NCBI GenBank assembly: GCA_039707465.1
Contig: CM077648.1
Span: forward strand, 27,531,119-27,595,118
Reading direction: 5' to 3'
DNA: 64,000 nt
Source of the DNA: Rhabdophis nuchalis
Taxonomy: Eukaryota > Chordata > Lepidosauria > Squamata > Natricidae
The translations under genes and the position numbers were made by a program. This document shows, piece after piece, positions 29,680-41,879 of this stretch (its first letter is position 1; every line of letters begins with the position of its first letter). Under the pieces are notes generated by a model. The model was not told where the DNA came from, ran no database searches, and worked only from the letters and a program-made list of their open reading frames with translations.

Positions 29680-30724
29680 TAAAGAAACAGACAGCAGGGC
29701 TAATACTGGCTGCATAAGTCCAAGCGTTAAGTATAAATACATACAAAGCCCGCATAGAGATGACAGCAACAGACAGCAAATGCCACCTGTGCAAAGAAGC
29801 TGAAGAAATAGTAGACCACCTAATTAGCTGCTCTGAGAAGATTGCACAGACTGACTATAAATAGCAGCATGACAAAATAGCAACAATGGTACACTGGAAT
29901 ATTTTCAAGAAATACCTTTTGCCTGCAAACAAGAATTGGTGGGACCATAACGCAGACAAACAGAAAATAAAGAAACTAAAATGCACTGGCACTTTAGAAT
30001 TCAAACACACAAGCACCTGCCACATAACACCCCAGAACCAGGCATTACTACCGACTCCGTACCTGAAAGATTTTGCACGCTCTGCGTGCGTGAGCATTTG
30101 CACTTAAAAAGGTCTGTGCATGCTCACACCATTTAAAAAGGGGGGGAAATTACATTTTTTCCAATGAAGATTGTTCTGCACATGTGCAGAACAGAAAATA
30201 AAGATGGTGGCACCCAGGATAGAACCAGTACAGTCATGTGTCTGGTCCAGATACTACCTATTCAGCCAAACCGGTCCGAACCGGTAGGAATCAATCGCTG
30301 CCCAGAACTGACAATTATTGATAAGAAATGCAAACAAGTACTGTATTGATTGTGGACATTGCAGTGCCCAGAGATAGCAGAATAGGAGAGAAAGAACTGG
30401 AAAAAATTACAAAGTATAAAGACCTGTTAATAGAAGTAGAATGACTGTGGCAAATGAAAGCAAGGTTAGCATCAATATTAATAGGTGCATCAATATTAAT
30501 AGGTGCCTTGCCTAGCTAAAACATATGGAGCACCTCTTGAACACCATTGATATTGACAAAATCACAATTAGTCAATTGCAAAAGAGTATTTCCTGGGTGT
30601 GCTATGAATGGGTCAGCATGCTGCCAGGCATCCTCATTTTGCTGGGATGCCAGGGACTTTATCTATTCTGTTGCCACAACAATCTTCCAAATATTGTGCT
30701 CTGAAACTCCTATATCCTCTATCA
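29680..30724 (+). mobile_element. R2/R4-like LINE remnant, split by a hAT insertion
   Basis: Plus-strand peptides include CHLCKEAEEIVDHLISC, a CCHC zinc motif of the type found at the C-terminus of R2/R4-group elements, and downstream VDIAVP-like and 'ELEKITKYKDL' sequence. Frames are interrupted by stops. The element is cut at 30039-30300 by a hAT insertion with perfect duplication, and another hAT sits at its right end. The clade is tentative. Confidence 0.6.
30039..30300 (+). mobile_element. hAT-type MITE inserted in the LINE remnant
   Basis: 262 bp flanked by perfect 8-bp duplications CCCAGAAC (30031-30038 and 30301-30308). Ends 'caggcattactacc' and 'ggtaggaatcaatcgctg' are weakly inverted. 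'accggtccgaaccggta' near its right end is shared with other hAT copies here. Confidence 0.85.
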
Positions 30725-31044
30725 CAGGTTTCCCCAACCCCTGGTCTGCGGACCGGTGCCGGTCCGTGGCTTGATAGGAACCGGGCCGCAGGGCCGGAGA
30801 GGAGAAGGAGGGAGGACAGGGCAGCGCCCTGGGCAGAGCGTGCACCAGGGGTGGGAGAGCGCAGGTGCAGCCGCTCACACCATTGGGGGCCCTAGAGGGG
30901 CGAGTGAGCTAACTCACACACACCCCGCGTGCGCATGTGCCGCCTGTTCCCCCTCCCCCCCGCTCCCCCTCTACGCCGGCCGGTCCACGGAATTTTCTTT
31001 AAAATGAAACCGGTCCCTGGTGCAAAAAAGGTTGGGGACCCCGG
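30725..31044 (+). mobile_element. hAT (Charlie-like) non-autonomous element
   Basis: 320 bp flanked by perfect 8-bp duplications CTCTATCA (30717-30724 and 31045-31052). Terminal inverted repeats 'caggtttccccaacc' and 'ggttggggaccccgg'. GC-rich interior. Open frames inside have no transposase features. Confidence 0.92.
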
Positions 31045-31052
31045 CTCTATCA

Positions 31053-31421
31053 GATCTCTAATGATGTTAAATTCTGCAGATTTCCTGGAGTGGTAGAGAA
31101 CAGTATTTGCATTATATGCTTTAGGTTTCAACCAGCTTGCTGAGAATTTTGCAGAATAGTCCAATTGTCCCATCTTCTCTTTAAGGAGGTATGGACCCTC
31201 TTAGGTTGATTGGATGTCGTTGGCCTAAGAACCTACCCGATCACCTGGCTCAATGGTGGATTCCCTGGCATGCATATTATATTTCTATCAATTTTGTTTT
31301 TCTTACAATGTTATATATTTATTTGATTTCTATAGACACCAATTTCAACAAAACTCACCCTCTTGCAACACATTTGCAATCATTCTTATTTGTTTCGTCT
31401 TTATCTTTTGTCTTTATCAAG
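31053..31421. other. Unassigned, possibly the end of the LINE remnant
   Basis: It continues the sequence interrupted by the hAT element at 30725. No motif recognised. Confidence 0.4.
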
Positions 31422-31672
31422 AGCCACGGTGGCGCAGTGGTTAGAATGCAGTACTGCAGGGTACTTCTGCTGACTGCCAGTTGCCTGCAATTTGGCAGTT
31501 CGAATCACACCAGGCTCAAGGTTGCTTCAACATTCCATCCTTCTGGGGATGGTAAAATTAGGCCCAGATTGTTGGGGAAAACACACTGACTCTGTAAACT
31601 GCTTAGAGAAGGCTATAATGTACTGTGGAGCTGTATATAACTCTTAAGTGCTATTGTTATTGCTATTTTGTT
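31422..31672 (+). mobile_element. Sauria-type tRNA SINE with Bov-B-like tail
   Basis: tRNA-like head with 'ggtggcgcagtggttagaat' (A box) and 'ggcagttcgaatca' (B box), body 'gtaaactgcttagagaaggc', and tail 'taagtgctattgttattgct'. This SINE group is known from squamates, which is good evidence for the host lineage. Confidence 0.88.
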
Positions 31673-34377
31673 TTTGGTATCTGTAACAAGCCTTGGCTCA
31701 CTGAGGCTTCCAGTTTCTACCACTTAAACTATATGATTATATTTCCCTTCTTCTGTTTCCTGAAAATATTCAGGTTTGGCTTTGGAATTTTAGAGAGGTG
31801 TATCCACACTTCTTTAGATCTTTCTTGTTTTGGATATCAGGAATTAAAGAGTAACAATTTCTTTAATGTTCCAGTCATTTCTCAGTCACCATTTCTTGTT
31901 GATAGGGATTAGGTCCATGATATCAGATATTTTGTTCATTCTTCCAGTGTCTGGCACATTGTTGTCAACAAGTGAGGACAAGAATTTGTTGGATCTCAAC
32001 ATTTATCAGAATAATTAAAATACATTATTATCACCATCAGTTTGTGACACAAAAAGCCTTATCTGATTTTTTTCCCCTTCTATGCTAAAGCCTCATGATA
32101 GTGCTATGTTTTTCTCTCTTTTATTTTTATCAAAATATTTCCAATAGGCTCTTCATGTTCCAATTCCTGCATTTTTCTGAAAATGCAAAGAAACATCCCT
32201 ACATTTCCTGTTGTATCTGTTCCTTTGAGTAATGTTATCTATAATAAGGACAACAACATTGCTAAAACGTAAAAGGAAACTTTCAGAAAGCACAATTTTT
32301 GGTGTGAAAGCGCAATGTTTGCCATTTTTAAAACATTGTTGGGCTCCTTTTTAATTCTCTGACATTCTCCACTCTTCATGTTTAATTCTACTCTGCTAAT
32401 TTACTATAAGAAGCTTTAAATTCTTATACAGAATTGTGTTTGCCAGGATTGGTGGAAACAATGTGCTAGAAAACTAGGGTAACAGCTTGTCACATTTTTG
32501 TCTTAGGAAGAGAGAATTTGCCTTATTTGTTTCATATTTCCCTAAAGCCTCAAGAGGAAACTTGCCTCCAGCAACTTAGCTGCCTAACTCTTCCACGTCC
32601 ATCTTCTGGATGTCACCTGCTAAGGTAAGGAGCCTGAAAAAGCCTGGACACTGTATGTATGGGTGGCCTTTTGTTTACGGCAGACAAAGACAAAATCCTC
32701 TGGATTACTTGAAGATATCATATAACACATAAGATGGAGCTACTATTATTCTCTTCTAAGACATATTGTGTTTCCCTTGGGCAGAGAAGAGCACACGCAG
32801 CCAATCCTGGGAGGGCAGGTCCTATTAAAGATTTATGCAAGCCTGAATTATTTGGCTTTAAACTTTGTCTTTTTTCCATTTTTTAATAAGAAGGATGCTT
32901 TCTTTAGACACTGCAACCTGAAGTAGATGGTATCACCTGTAATCCTTGGCTTAGGCAGAAAGCTTCTAAATGGATTGAATTAGGTGCAAGACAGAACTGT
33001 GTGTTTTTTTACTTTCCCCCAAGGCCCACCATCACTTGTTCCCTGTTATTTGTGCTTTTAAGGATTCCACTAATGCAGCGTTCAAGGTGGGACTTAAAAT
33101 TGTGCGTCTTTCAAGCCTCTTCTTCCAAAAAGCATGTTTAGAAGTGGTTGATGCCTGTAAACATTTTATCAAAGCTCAGTCCTTTGATTCGTATGCATTT
33201 AAGAATGGACATCGTAAAAGTGATTTTTGGGGTGGGGGTTAGCAGGAAAAAAGGCAATCCGTAACTTTAGTGCAGCAGGAAGCGCTGTACATTTAAGATT
33301 TGACATCACTTAAAACTTGATTTTTTTAATATACTATATTATTTCAGCTATTAATCCAATTCAGGTACCCAAAAGTATAATTATTGGGAGGATTATTAAT
33401 AGATTGTTACTTCCACTTTATTTTTTTGAAATAGCTTCATTCATAAAGTATGAATATTTTTACTCCCATTTCAAAATTCTTGGTACTCAAACAGAAAACA
33501 AGAACTCGGTCAATCCTGAGAAACTGAGTTTTACAAATTAAATGTAATTTAGTAGCTTGAAATATCAGAAAGTTTGTGTGTGTAGTTAGCTTCTTGAATA
33601 TGGCAAGCAAGCTGTATGCTAAATAGCTCTAAAGAAGATTAGTTTATTGGTTAGTCCAGAACAATATCCTGGCAGATAATCAGGTCAGATTTATGGATAA
33701 TTAAATATTTCCATAATTTAATTGAAAAATCTGTATTACTACATATGTTGTAATATTTAACATATGTTTATGTTGTTTAATATTGAAATATATATTCTGA
33801 ATTTCTTTGGGATTTTTGCAAGTTTTATAAGTTCCTGTTGAAATTAGAATATGGACTTAATTTCATGTAGGCTCCATATTGCTGTTTGAAATTTTGAGTT
33901 AAATTAGTTTTTGGGGTGATGGGGGGGAGGTTTCTGATAGCTTCCTGACTTCTCTGACCTTACAGGATAATTTTTTGTCATCACGGAAGGCAGCAATGGA
34001 TTTTGATTTAAAATTGTAGAGCTTATCAGTTCAATATCTGACCCTGATTATCCTCAAGAGGACCACGACAGTGCTGAAGCAGTGGGTTCTTGACAATTAC
34101 ATTCAGAGAGATCTAAGTACAGTATATCCCTCTCTCTGTGTGAGACAGGTTTGCTTAAGGGATCTTCATCCAATGCCAATTAATGAGCCAATTTTCTATA
34201 GTCAACCTATAGGACAACATTCACACTTGCTAAATTCAATGTTTAACCTTAATCATTGCTAGAAAGAAGATTTAACAATGTTCCAGTGCAAAAGCAGCTT
34301 TACGCCTGCCTGTTGGGCAAAATGGAATTAATATTCCATCTGTTTCTGTAATGTTCAACGTCATATTCTACCTACAG
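31673..34377. other. Long repeat-poor stretch without a recognised gene
   Basis: 2.7 kb with no transposon or domain-bearing frame that I recognise. Base composition is ordinary for the window. It could hold conserved non-coding sequence; no individual element can be supported. Confidence 0.45.
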
Positions 34378-34594
34378 ACTTATTCATCATCATCCTCTCC
34401 TTTTAATGACCCATAATCCCTTGCGGTGCTGAGTCTGGGCAACTGAATAGAGCTGAGTGCTTACTGGCTGGATGCCCTTCCTGTCGTCAATGCGGAATTT
34501 TATTCAGCAGATATATTCACATTCTGCCTCTGTCTACGATCAAACCCCCGCCTCCTGATCGTGAGAAGAGAGGTCCACCTCTAAGTCACTGCAC

Positions 34595-34598
<4 letters not shown>
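34378..34598 (-). mobile_element. tRNA-derived SINE
   Basis: The complement starts with a tRNA-like 'gtgcagtgacttagaggtgg' head and continues with 'gacaggaagggcatccagcc', a widely seen SINE body block. It abuts a CT-rich microsatellite. Confidence 0.6.
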
Positions 34599-34639
<41 letters not shown>

Positions 34640-34745
34640 CCTCCCTCCCTCGCTCCCTCCTCCTCCTCCTTCTCTCTCTCCCTCTCCCTCCCCCCCTGCC
34701 TCTCTCCCTCTCTCTTTCACACGCACATACACACACACACACACT
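34599..34745 (+). repeat. (CT)n, (CCT)n and (AC)n compound microsatellite
   Basis: Pure CT tract, then CCCT/CCT units, ending in CACACA. The Arg/Glu-rich minus-strand frame is an artefact. Confidence 0.93.
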
Positions 34746-36021
34746 GTTTAAAATATTGTATTTGGTTAAGTGCAAACAAGTCTCTTCTTTGGATCTTCAA
34801 CAATAAGTGAAAAAAATTTATCTGTGTGTTGATTATGCAAAACACCTAACTTTGTCATATTATCCCTTTTCAGAGAAGGCTGAAGCTTGTAAATGATAGA
34901 TTTCGTATGACTGCCTTTGGTCATGTTCTCATATCCTTTCCATTATGCCTTTTTACTGACCTTGTAGTGAGATTTCCAGCACGGCAGAACTTTTGCTTCT
35001 TCAAGGTATAAGCTTATTTGGCCTAGAAGCTTATTAAAGTAAAAGTAAATGTAGCAATTCAATTTTTGTCTCAAGAGTTTAAGGAGCGATTGGAAGAGCT
35101 AATAATCAAAGAGGTTGAAAATATAGGATGAACTATTTTCTGTATATTTGATAATAGAAGCTGCAAGAACAAGGACAATCTTTCTCTCGCTTAGGAACAG
35201 AAAAGAATTTTAAATTTGGAAGAGGCAAGGCTATCATAGAAAATATTTGCAAGAGAAATTTGGCTAAACTAAATAATATTCAATCAGGTAGTTTGTTCAC
35301 AATCAATGAGTTTTTAATTGAGAAAAAGAAATAAACACACCATAATGTTGCGGTTCTAGAATGAAAATGGAGCTGTGTAATTCATGTACTTTCAATGAGA
35401 GGAAGAGATTTACTATTAAAGAGCTTTCACAAGAACTTCCTGCAAAGAGTTACCCTTCGGTAAGATGGGCAGCCAGTAAATTTTATAAACAAATACATAA
35501 AATAAAAGCAGCAGTTGCCCAATCTACTAATGTTCCATTTGCACATAAAACTCACACAATCGTCTTTTACAATCCAAAGATAATTTGGACACGTAGATGA
35601 AATTTTAGGGGGAAATGTCATTTGACTACAGAATTCAGCTAAGCATAGTGATTGATAATATATAATATAAAATTTATACTATATATAAATTAATCATGAC
35701 ATTTGAAAGTATCATTAATTTTCAGTCATTCATGAAAGCACCGGCCCCAACCATTGGCATCCTTAGTGTGCATTTCCCATAGCAATATTAGCTGTAATTC
35801 AGTTTGCCAAGTTGTCCCTTGGAATCGGCACTTCCAGCATCATTGTTGAGAAAGTTTATGCTTATTCACACTAGACTTACTGGGAATTGTGTTGGAATTG
35901 GAGTATGGAAATTCAGATTTAATTTCTGCTTGACCGCAGAGTTTACTGGCTAACTTTTTCTGAGCCTAAGCTGTCTCTCAGGATAGAGAAAAATGTTGAG
36001 CAGATTCTCATGACCTTGACC
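34746..36021. other. Unassigned sequence
   Basis: No recognised repeat. A 79-codon frame at 35361-35600 has no identifiable domain. The part at 35740-35920 is compositionally balanced and repeat-free. Confidence 0.45.
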
Positions 36022-36029
36022 TTCTAGAG

Positions 36030-36162
36030 AACGGCTGTCAAACTCGCGACCTGTGGGCCAGATGCATCACACGCTGACCATACCCATGCCCTGTTTACCA
36101 AAGGGGGGGAAGTCATGATATGTCACATGACTCCATGTGAAGATACAAGTTTGACACCCCTG
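36030..36162 (+). mobile_element. hAT MITE copy A of an adjacent inverted pair
   Basis: 133 bp ending 'gtttgacacccctg'. Flanked by TTCTAGAG at 36022-36029 and 36163-36170. Same family as 14645-14777. Its interior is in the opposite orientation to copy B. Confidence 0.88.
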
Positions 36163-36170
36163 TTCTAGAG

Positions 36171-36303
36171 CCGGGGTGTCAAACTTGTGATGACACATTG
36201 TCATGTGACATATCACAACTTTTTTCCTCTTCGCTAAAAGTAGGGTGGGCATGGCCAGTGCATGACAGACCTGGCCCCCTGGGCCGTCAGTTTGACACCC
36301 CTG
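36171..36303 (-). mobile_element. hAT MITE copy B of an adjacent inverted pair
   Basis: 133 bp, 'ccggggtgtcaaac' to 'gtttgacacccctg'. Flanked by TTCTAGAG at 36163-36170 and 36304-36311. It shares the middle duplication with copy A. Confidence 0.88.
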
Positions 36304-36311
36304 TTCTAGAG

Positions 36312-37430
36312 AAAAGACAGTCAATAAATTGATTGAACTAAATTAAGTAGTAATTATAACATTTTCCTTTGGTGAGCTAAGATTAATATAATTAATCAGA
36401 GCTCAAAGACTATCCCTGTAAACGCACACAGAAAAGAACCACAATTCCTCCTAAATGTAAAGTTGCATCTGTATTTTTCCCAGATGGGTGAAAAACATGG
36501 GACCACCACTAGAGCGGTTATTATCTGTTCTCTTTTCCACAGCAAACAGAAGACACCGGAGAAAGAGGTATAGCTGCAATAGTGCATTTTCCATTTCTGT
36601 GGAGAGGTGCCACTAATATCTTTGTGTTAACAATGCTCAGGTTCAAATATTTTTTCCCTGACACCGCTACCATCACAATCAATGATGATCATATCTGCAG
36701 GGGGTGGAAACAAAGTACTATATATTTTTTTCTTTCTCAGAATTGATGCAAGAGCATATTTGTGTTGCTCTGGTTGCCCAGCAACCATGATCTCTTCTCT
36801 AGGTCTGACAGTTGCTCTTTTTTTTTTAACAAGGAGCCAGCCATAACATAAGGAGCATTGATCCTCAACTTATTATCAGATCTTGCACACGCACTTTCAA
36901 AAGCTAATCGCATATAATATTGCTGCTGAAGACTTGCTTTATGGTTCATTACACTTCTGCGGCTAAGTTTCTAGACAGGATTGTGGTGGTTTGTACAGGG
37001 ACCCAGGAAAAATTGCACCGCACTCATTCAAACCGTTAGAACATTTTTTGCCCCTCTTATAAATGCAGAGTATATCACATAGAAGGCTTTATTGTGTAAC
37101 AGTTAACCATAAAATTAGTTTTGAATTTTTATAAAAGCATCTAGGTAAAGTTTCCAGCAAGCAGTATTAAGGAAAAGAGCATCGTCCTTATCACAGCATA
37201 ACTGAAATCTTTATGACTCTGATTCTGCTGGTTTTTAAAAAGCCATAAAGACGTAGCTGTTTCAGCCTTCCTTGAGCAGCTTATTTTGTGACCTTGTTTC
37301 GATGGCACTTTATGTTTCCCAATAAAGAGGGTTACATTCCTGACTATTGTTGATGATGTTGGCCTCCTGGGTTTTTTTAATTCTAGCTATCTTGTACACC
37401 TCTTAGATGTGCTTCAACTACCTGAGTTGA
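36312..37430. other. Unassigned sequence
   Basis: No repeat or gene recognised. Confidence 0.5.
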
Positions 37431-37562
37431 TACAGGTTGTTCTCCATTTATGATCACAATTGAGCCCCAAATTTACATTGGAAAATGAGAAATTTGTTGT
37501 GGGTTTTGCCCAATTTTACGAATTCTCTTGCCATGATTGTTAAGTGAATCACTGCAATTGTT

Positions 37563-38540
37563 GATTTTATTGCACTTTTATACCGCTCCTCTCTCCCCAA
37601 TGGGACTCAGGGCGGTGCACAGGGAAATTAAAAACCAAGCATACAAACCATAATAAATACATACAAATGCTAAAATATAAATTAAATCCAGTAACCTGTG
37701 CTAAAAATGTAAATTAAAACCGATAAAGTTAAAATCACTAACTAAGTCTGTGAGGGGTTACCTCAAAGGTCTAAGCTAGGCCGGCTAGATGGAAAAAATG
37801 GGTTTTGAGTAATCGGCGGAAGAGGCGAAGGTCCATGGTGGTACAAAGTTCGGGGGGTAGGTCATTCCAGAGGGTTGGGCCCGCCACAGAGAAGGCCCTT
37901 CCCCTGGGGGCCGCCAGCCGGCATTGCCTGGCAGACAGCACCCTGAGAAGGCCCTCTCTGTGGGAGCGGATCGGCCAGAGGGAGGTGTGTGGTAGGAGGT
38001 GGTCCTGCAAATAACTAGGCCCCGTGCCATGGAGTGTTTTAAAGATGGTTACTAGCACCTTGAAGTGCCCCCGGAAAGCCACCGGTAGCCAGCGCAGCTC
38101 ACGCAGAAGAGGTGTTACATGGGAATGCCGTGAGGCTCCCAATATTCCCCGCGCGGCCGCATTCTGTACTAACTGTAGCTTCCAGGTGCACCTCAACGGG
38201 AGCCCCATGTAGAGATCATTGCAGTAGTCCAGGCGGGACGTAATGAGCACTTGAGTGACAGTGTGGAGGGCGTCCCGGTCAAGGAAGGGGCGCAACTGGC
38301 GTGCCAGGTGAACCTGGTAAAAAGCCCCCCTGGCCACGGCTGTCACATGGTCATCCATGGACAGCCGTGAATCCAGGAGGACGCCTAAGTTGCGAGCCCT
38401 TTCCACGGGGGCTAGTAACTCGTCCCTGATGGCCAGTGATGGGGTCAACTGGCTGTACCGGGATGCCGGAAACCACAGCCATTCGGTGTTGGATGGGTTG
38501 AGTCGAAGTTTGTTACTCCCCATCCAGACCCACATGGGTC
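37563..38540 (-). mobile_element. CR1/L2-group LINE, 5'-truncated, 254-codon open frame
   Basis: The minus-strand frame 37771-38535 encodes the RT thumb and tail region: NKLRLNPSNTEWLWF, then LDYCNDLYMGLPL, LRELRWLPVAFRGHFKVLV and AFSVAGPTLWNDLPPEL. The frame is unbroken, so this is a fairly young copy. The 3' UTR at 37563-37770 includes the 'cagggcggtgcacaggg' block common to copies at 19207 and 41880. Inserted inside the MITE. Confidence 0.87.
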
Positions 38541-38721
38541 TGTTAAATTAGTAATCCAGTTGTTAAATGAATCTGGTTTCCCTATTGACTTTGCTTGTCA
38601 GGAGGTCATAAAAGGGAATCATATGACTCTGGAACACTTAAATGTGAATCAGTTGTCAAGCATCTGAATGTAAATTGCATGACCATGGAGATGCTGCAAT
38701 AAGTGTAAAAAAATGGACATA

Positions 38722-39135
38722 CCGTATTTTTCGGAGTATAAGATGCACCAGACTATAAGATGCACCAAGATTTTAAAGAGACAAAAAAAGGGGGTTGCAC
38801 TCTGCAGAACTCCCAAAAACGGTCCATTTTTCATGAAGAAGGGCCCATGTTTTTTCAAAAAAATGGCATGCATAGCCTTTAGGAGGCTTATAGAGTGCTC
38901 CTGAGGGCTGCGGGATGCAAAATTGACCAAAAGTGCCCGTTTTTCACTCATTTCTGCCCTCCCCAGCCCTCAGGCGCACTCTGAAAGCCTCCTAAAAGCT
39001 ATGCACAGCCATTTTGGTGAAGGGGGTGGCGTTTCTGAAGGCAAAAAAATGCTGTATTCCATGTATAAGACACACCCAGATTTTCAGCCTCTTTTTTGAA
39101 GGAAAAAGGTCTGTCTTATACTCCGAAAAATACGG
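38722..39135 (+). mobile_element. TA-flanked MITE with 22-bp perfect terminal inverted repeats
   Basis: 414 bp. The termini (38722-38743 and 39114-39135) are exact inverse complements and begin CCGTATTTTTCGG. TA occurs on both sides (38720-38721, 39136-39137). Comparison with 54580-54935 shows a single TA in the uninterrupted site. This suggests a Tc1/mariner-type or other TA-targeting transposase. Confidence 0.88.
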
Positions 39136-39324
39136 TAAGTCCCTTTTTTCAGTGCCATGGTAACTTCAAAAGTCACTAAATGAACTGTTGTAAATTGAGG
39201 ACTACCTGTAAATTGATTAAATAAATTCAAACTCATACATTTAAAAAAGACAATCAAAAAGTCAAAAGTCACCAGCAATCAACACCCAGATGATCAAAGA
39301 TTAATACTAAGAGAAACATTAGAC

Positions 39325-39459
39325 CAGGGATGTCCAAACTTGGGAACTTTAAGACTTGTGGACTTCAACTCCCAAAATTCCCCAGCCAGCTATGCTGGCT
39401 GGGGAATTCTGGGAGTTGAAGTCCACAAGTCTTAAAGTTCCCAAGTTTGGACACCCCTG
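39325..39459 (+). mobile_element. Palindromic hAT MITE
   Basis: 135 bp, an almost perfect hairpin from 'cagggatgtccaaacttgg' to its inverse. Flanked by CATTAGAC and CATTAAAC (8 bp, one mismatch). Same size and core as 56660-56794. Confidence 0.92.
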
Positions 39460-39966
39460 CATTAAACCAACAATCAAGAAGTAAAAAATATCCCAATCAA
39501 GAAATTACCAGACAAACAAGCTAACAGCCAACTCCACCAACACTGACAGGGCAAGCCATTAGTATATAAAATATGAATAAACCCCACTCCCTTCAAGCAC
39601 TCATGAGATTATCTAATTTTGCAACAAAACAGGCAAGAAAACAACCGAGCTCAGAAAGCATCACTGATCCCACACTCATACAACTAGATTACATGTTGGT
39701 AGGTTTCATGGAAACTCATTTATTACCCAGGAACCAAAACTAGACATAGACAATTGCATTCATATGCTTTTATGGGATTACTGCATCAGATGAAGTAAGA
39801 AAAAAAGACAGCATGTTCAAAATTTTGCTGAAATCTTCTTATGTCCCTAAAAAACAAATTAAGGCAGAGCAAAAGGAATGTTTGCTCATTCCTTCATGAA
39901 ATCCACAATCAAAACGTTTTGAAAAATATGTTTTAACACCAAGCTGTAAATGAAACAGTAAGGCAG

Positions 39967-40735
<769 letters not shown>

Positions 40736-41376
40736 TATTCTGCACATATTTATTGTTGATACACGAACCATTAGAATTGTTTCTGCATCCATGTTAAAGG
40801 GTAATATACAAGACTGGCAAAATTTTCAAGTACCTTTTAAAAGTTATTAAAAATTGTAATCATTTACTGTACTGTACTTTTGTAGTTTTTGCTACACATA
40901 GTATGCATGGTTTGCCCAATTTATGTCATGTGTGTTTGTTTGGTACCCAGTGCTTTCTAAATCACAGACTGAAATAATTGATTTATCCCCACCATGGCTT
41001 ATGAACCACAACTGATTTACTAAACTCATAGCTTAAGAGCCACATTTCTGGTTCAAGGCTTCTAACACAGGTATATCTTCAAACACTGCAGAATTATACT
41101 ACTAATACAAATACTATGTACTAATTTTATCCCATCCAGACCTGTACTTATATTGAAACATATTTTGTATAGCACACATTTTTCAAAATATTGAACAGCA
41201 GTTCATAAAAAAAACAAAAAACTCCTTCACAAATATACTGTATATACTGTATATAAATGAAAAACACAAAAATGTGCATATGAAAATCATGCAAAAATGC
41301 AAAAACCGTTTTACATAGAATGTTTTAAAGCAATTGTGCAATCTCAGATTCAAAATAGTCTTTGGAACTTTGGAAG
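40736..41376. other. Unassigned sequence
   Basis: Nothing recognised. Confidence 0.5.
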
Positions 41377-41384
41377 CATTTGTC

Positions 41385-41560
41385 CAGTGGTGGGTTTCAA
41401 ATTTTTTTAGAACCTACTCTGTAGGTGTGGCCTGTTTTGTGGGCGTGGCTTGGCAGTCAGTGACAGGGTGGGAGTGGCCACCTTTTAAAATGTGGTGAAA
41501 CTCATTTAACAATGCTCTTGCTTAGCAACCAAAATTTTGGACTCAATTGTGATGATAAAT

Positions 41561-41630
<70 letters not shown>

Positions 41631-41783
41631 TTCCTTTCCTTTCCTTCCCTTCCCGTTGGGTCACTGGCAGCGGCAGGCCAGATTTACTTCCAGGTACGCC
41701 GGTGGAACCCTCTCTCACCGGTTCTCTAAATTTCACCAACCGGCTCTCGCGAGTAGGTGCGAGCCTGCAGAAACCCACCACTG
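41385..41783 (-). mobile_element. hAT MITE with internal (TTTC)n array, copy 2
   Basis: 399 bp, the inverse orientation of 39983-40508. Perfect 8-bp duplications CATTTGTC (41377-41384, 41784-41791). The TTTC array at 41561-41640 sits at the same internal position as the array in copy 1. Confidence 0.93.
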
Positions 41784-41879
41784 CATTTGTCTGAACTAAA
41801 ACTTGAAAGATTCACTTATTTCCTCGTTCCTCCTCTTATGCCTTTAAAAGGCATAAATTGCGAAAATAACCCCAATAGT

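Larger units (their letters stand above)
37431..39210 (+). mobile_element. MITE with terminal 'tacaggt...acctgta', interrupted by a LINE and a second MITE
   Basis: The left end 'tacaggttgttctcc' and right end 'gaggactacctgta' are inverted. The host element is in three pieces (37431-37562, 38541-38721, 39136-39210). Its continuity is supported by a second, uninterrupted copy at about 54580-54935 with the same order of blocks ('cactgca.ttgtt', 'cttgtcag.aggtca', 'cactaaatga'). Confidence 0.8.

Noticed and set aside
30608..31173. GC-rich open frames of 71-95 codons
   Set aside because: They fall inside the hAT element at 30725-31044, on both strands, with no transposase motifs.
31430..31520. 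tRNA gene-like A and B boxes, also at 10880, 44335, 46325 and 63680
   Set aside because: These are SINE heads followed by SINE bodies and tails; they do not fold as intact tRNAs by eye.
34581..34775. Arg/Glu-rich minus-strand frame
   Set aside because: CT-rich microsatellite read on the other strand.
37785..38212. Plus-strand and alternate-frame ORFs over the LINE
   Set aside because: Shadows of the 254-codon LINE frame on the minus strand.
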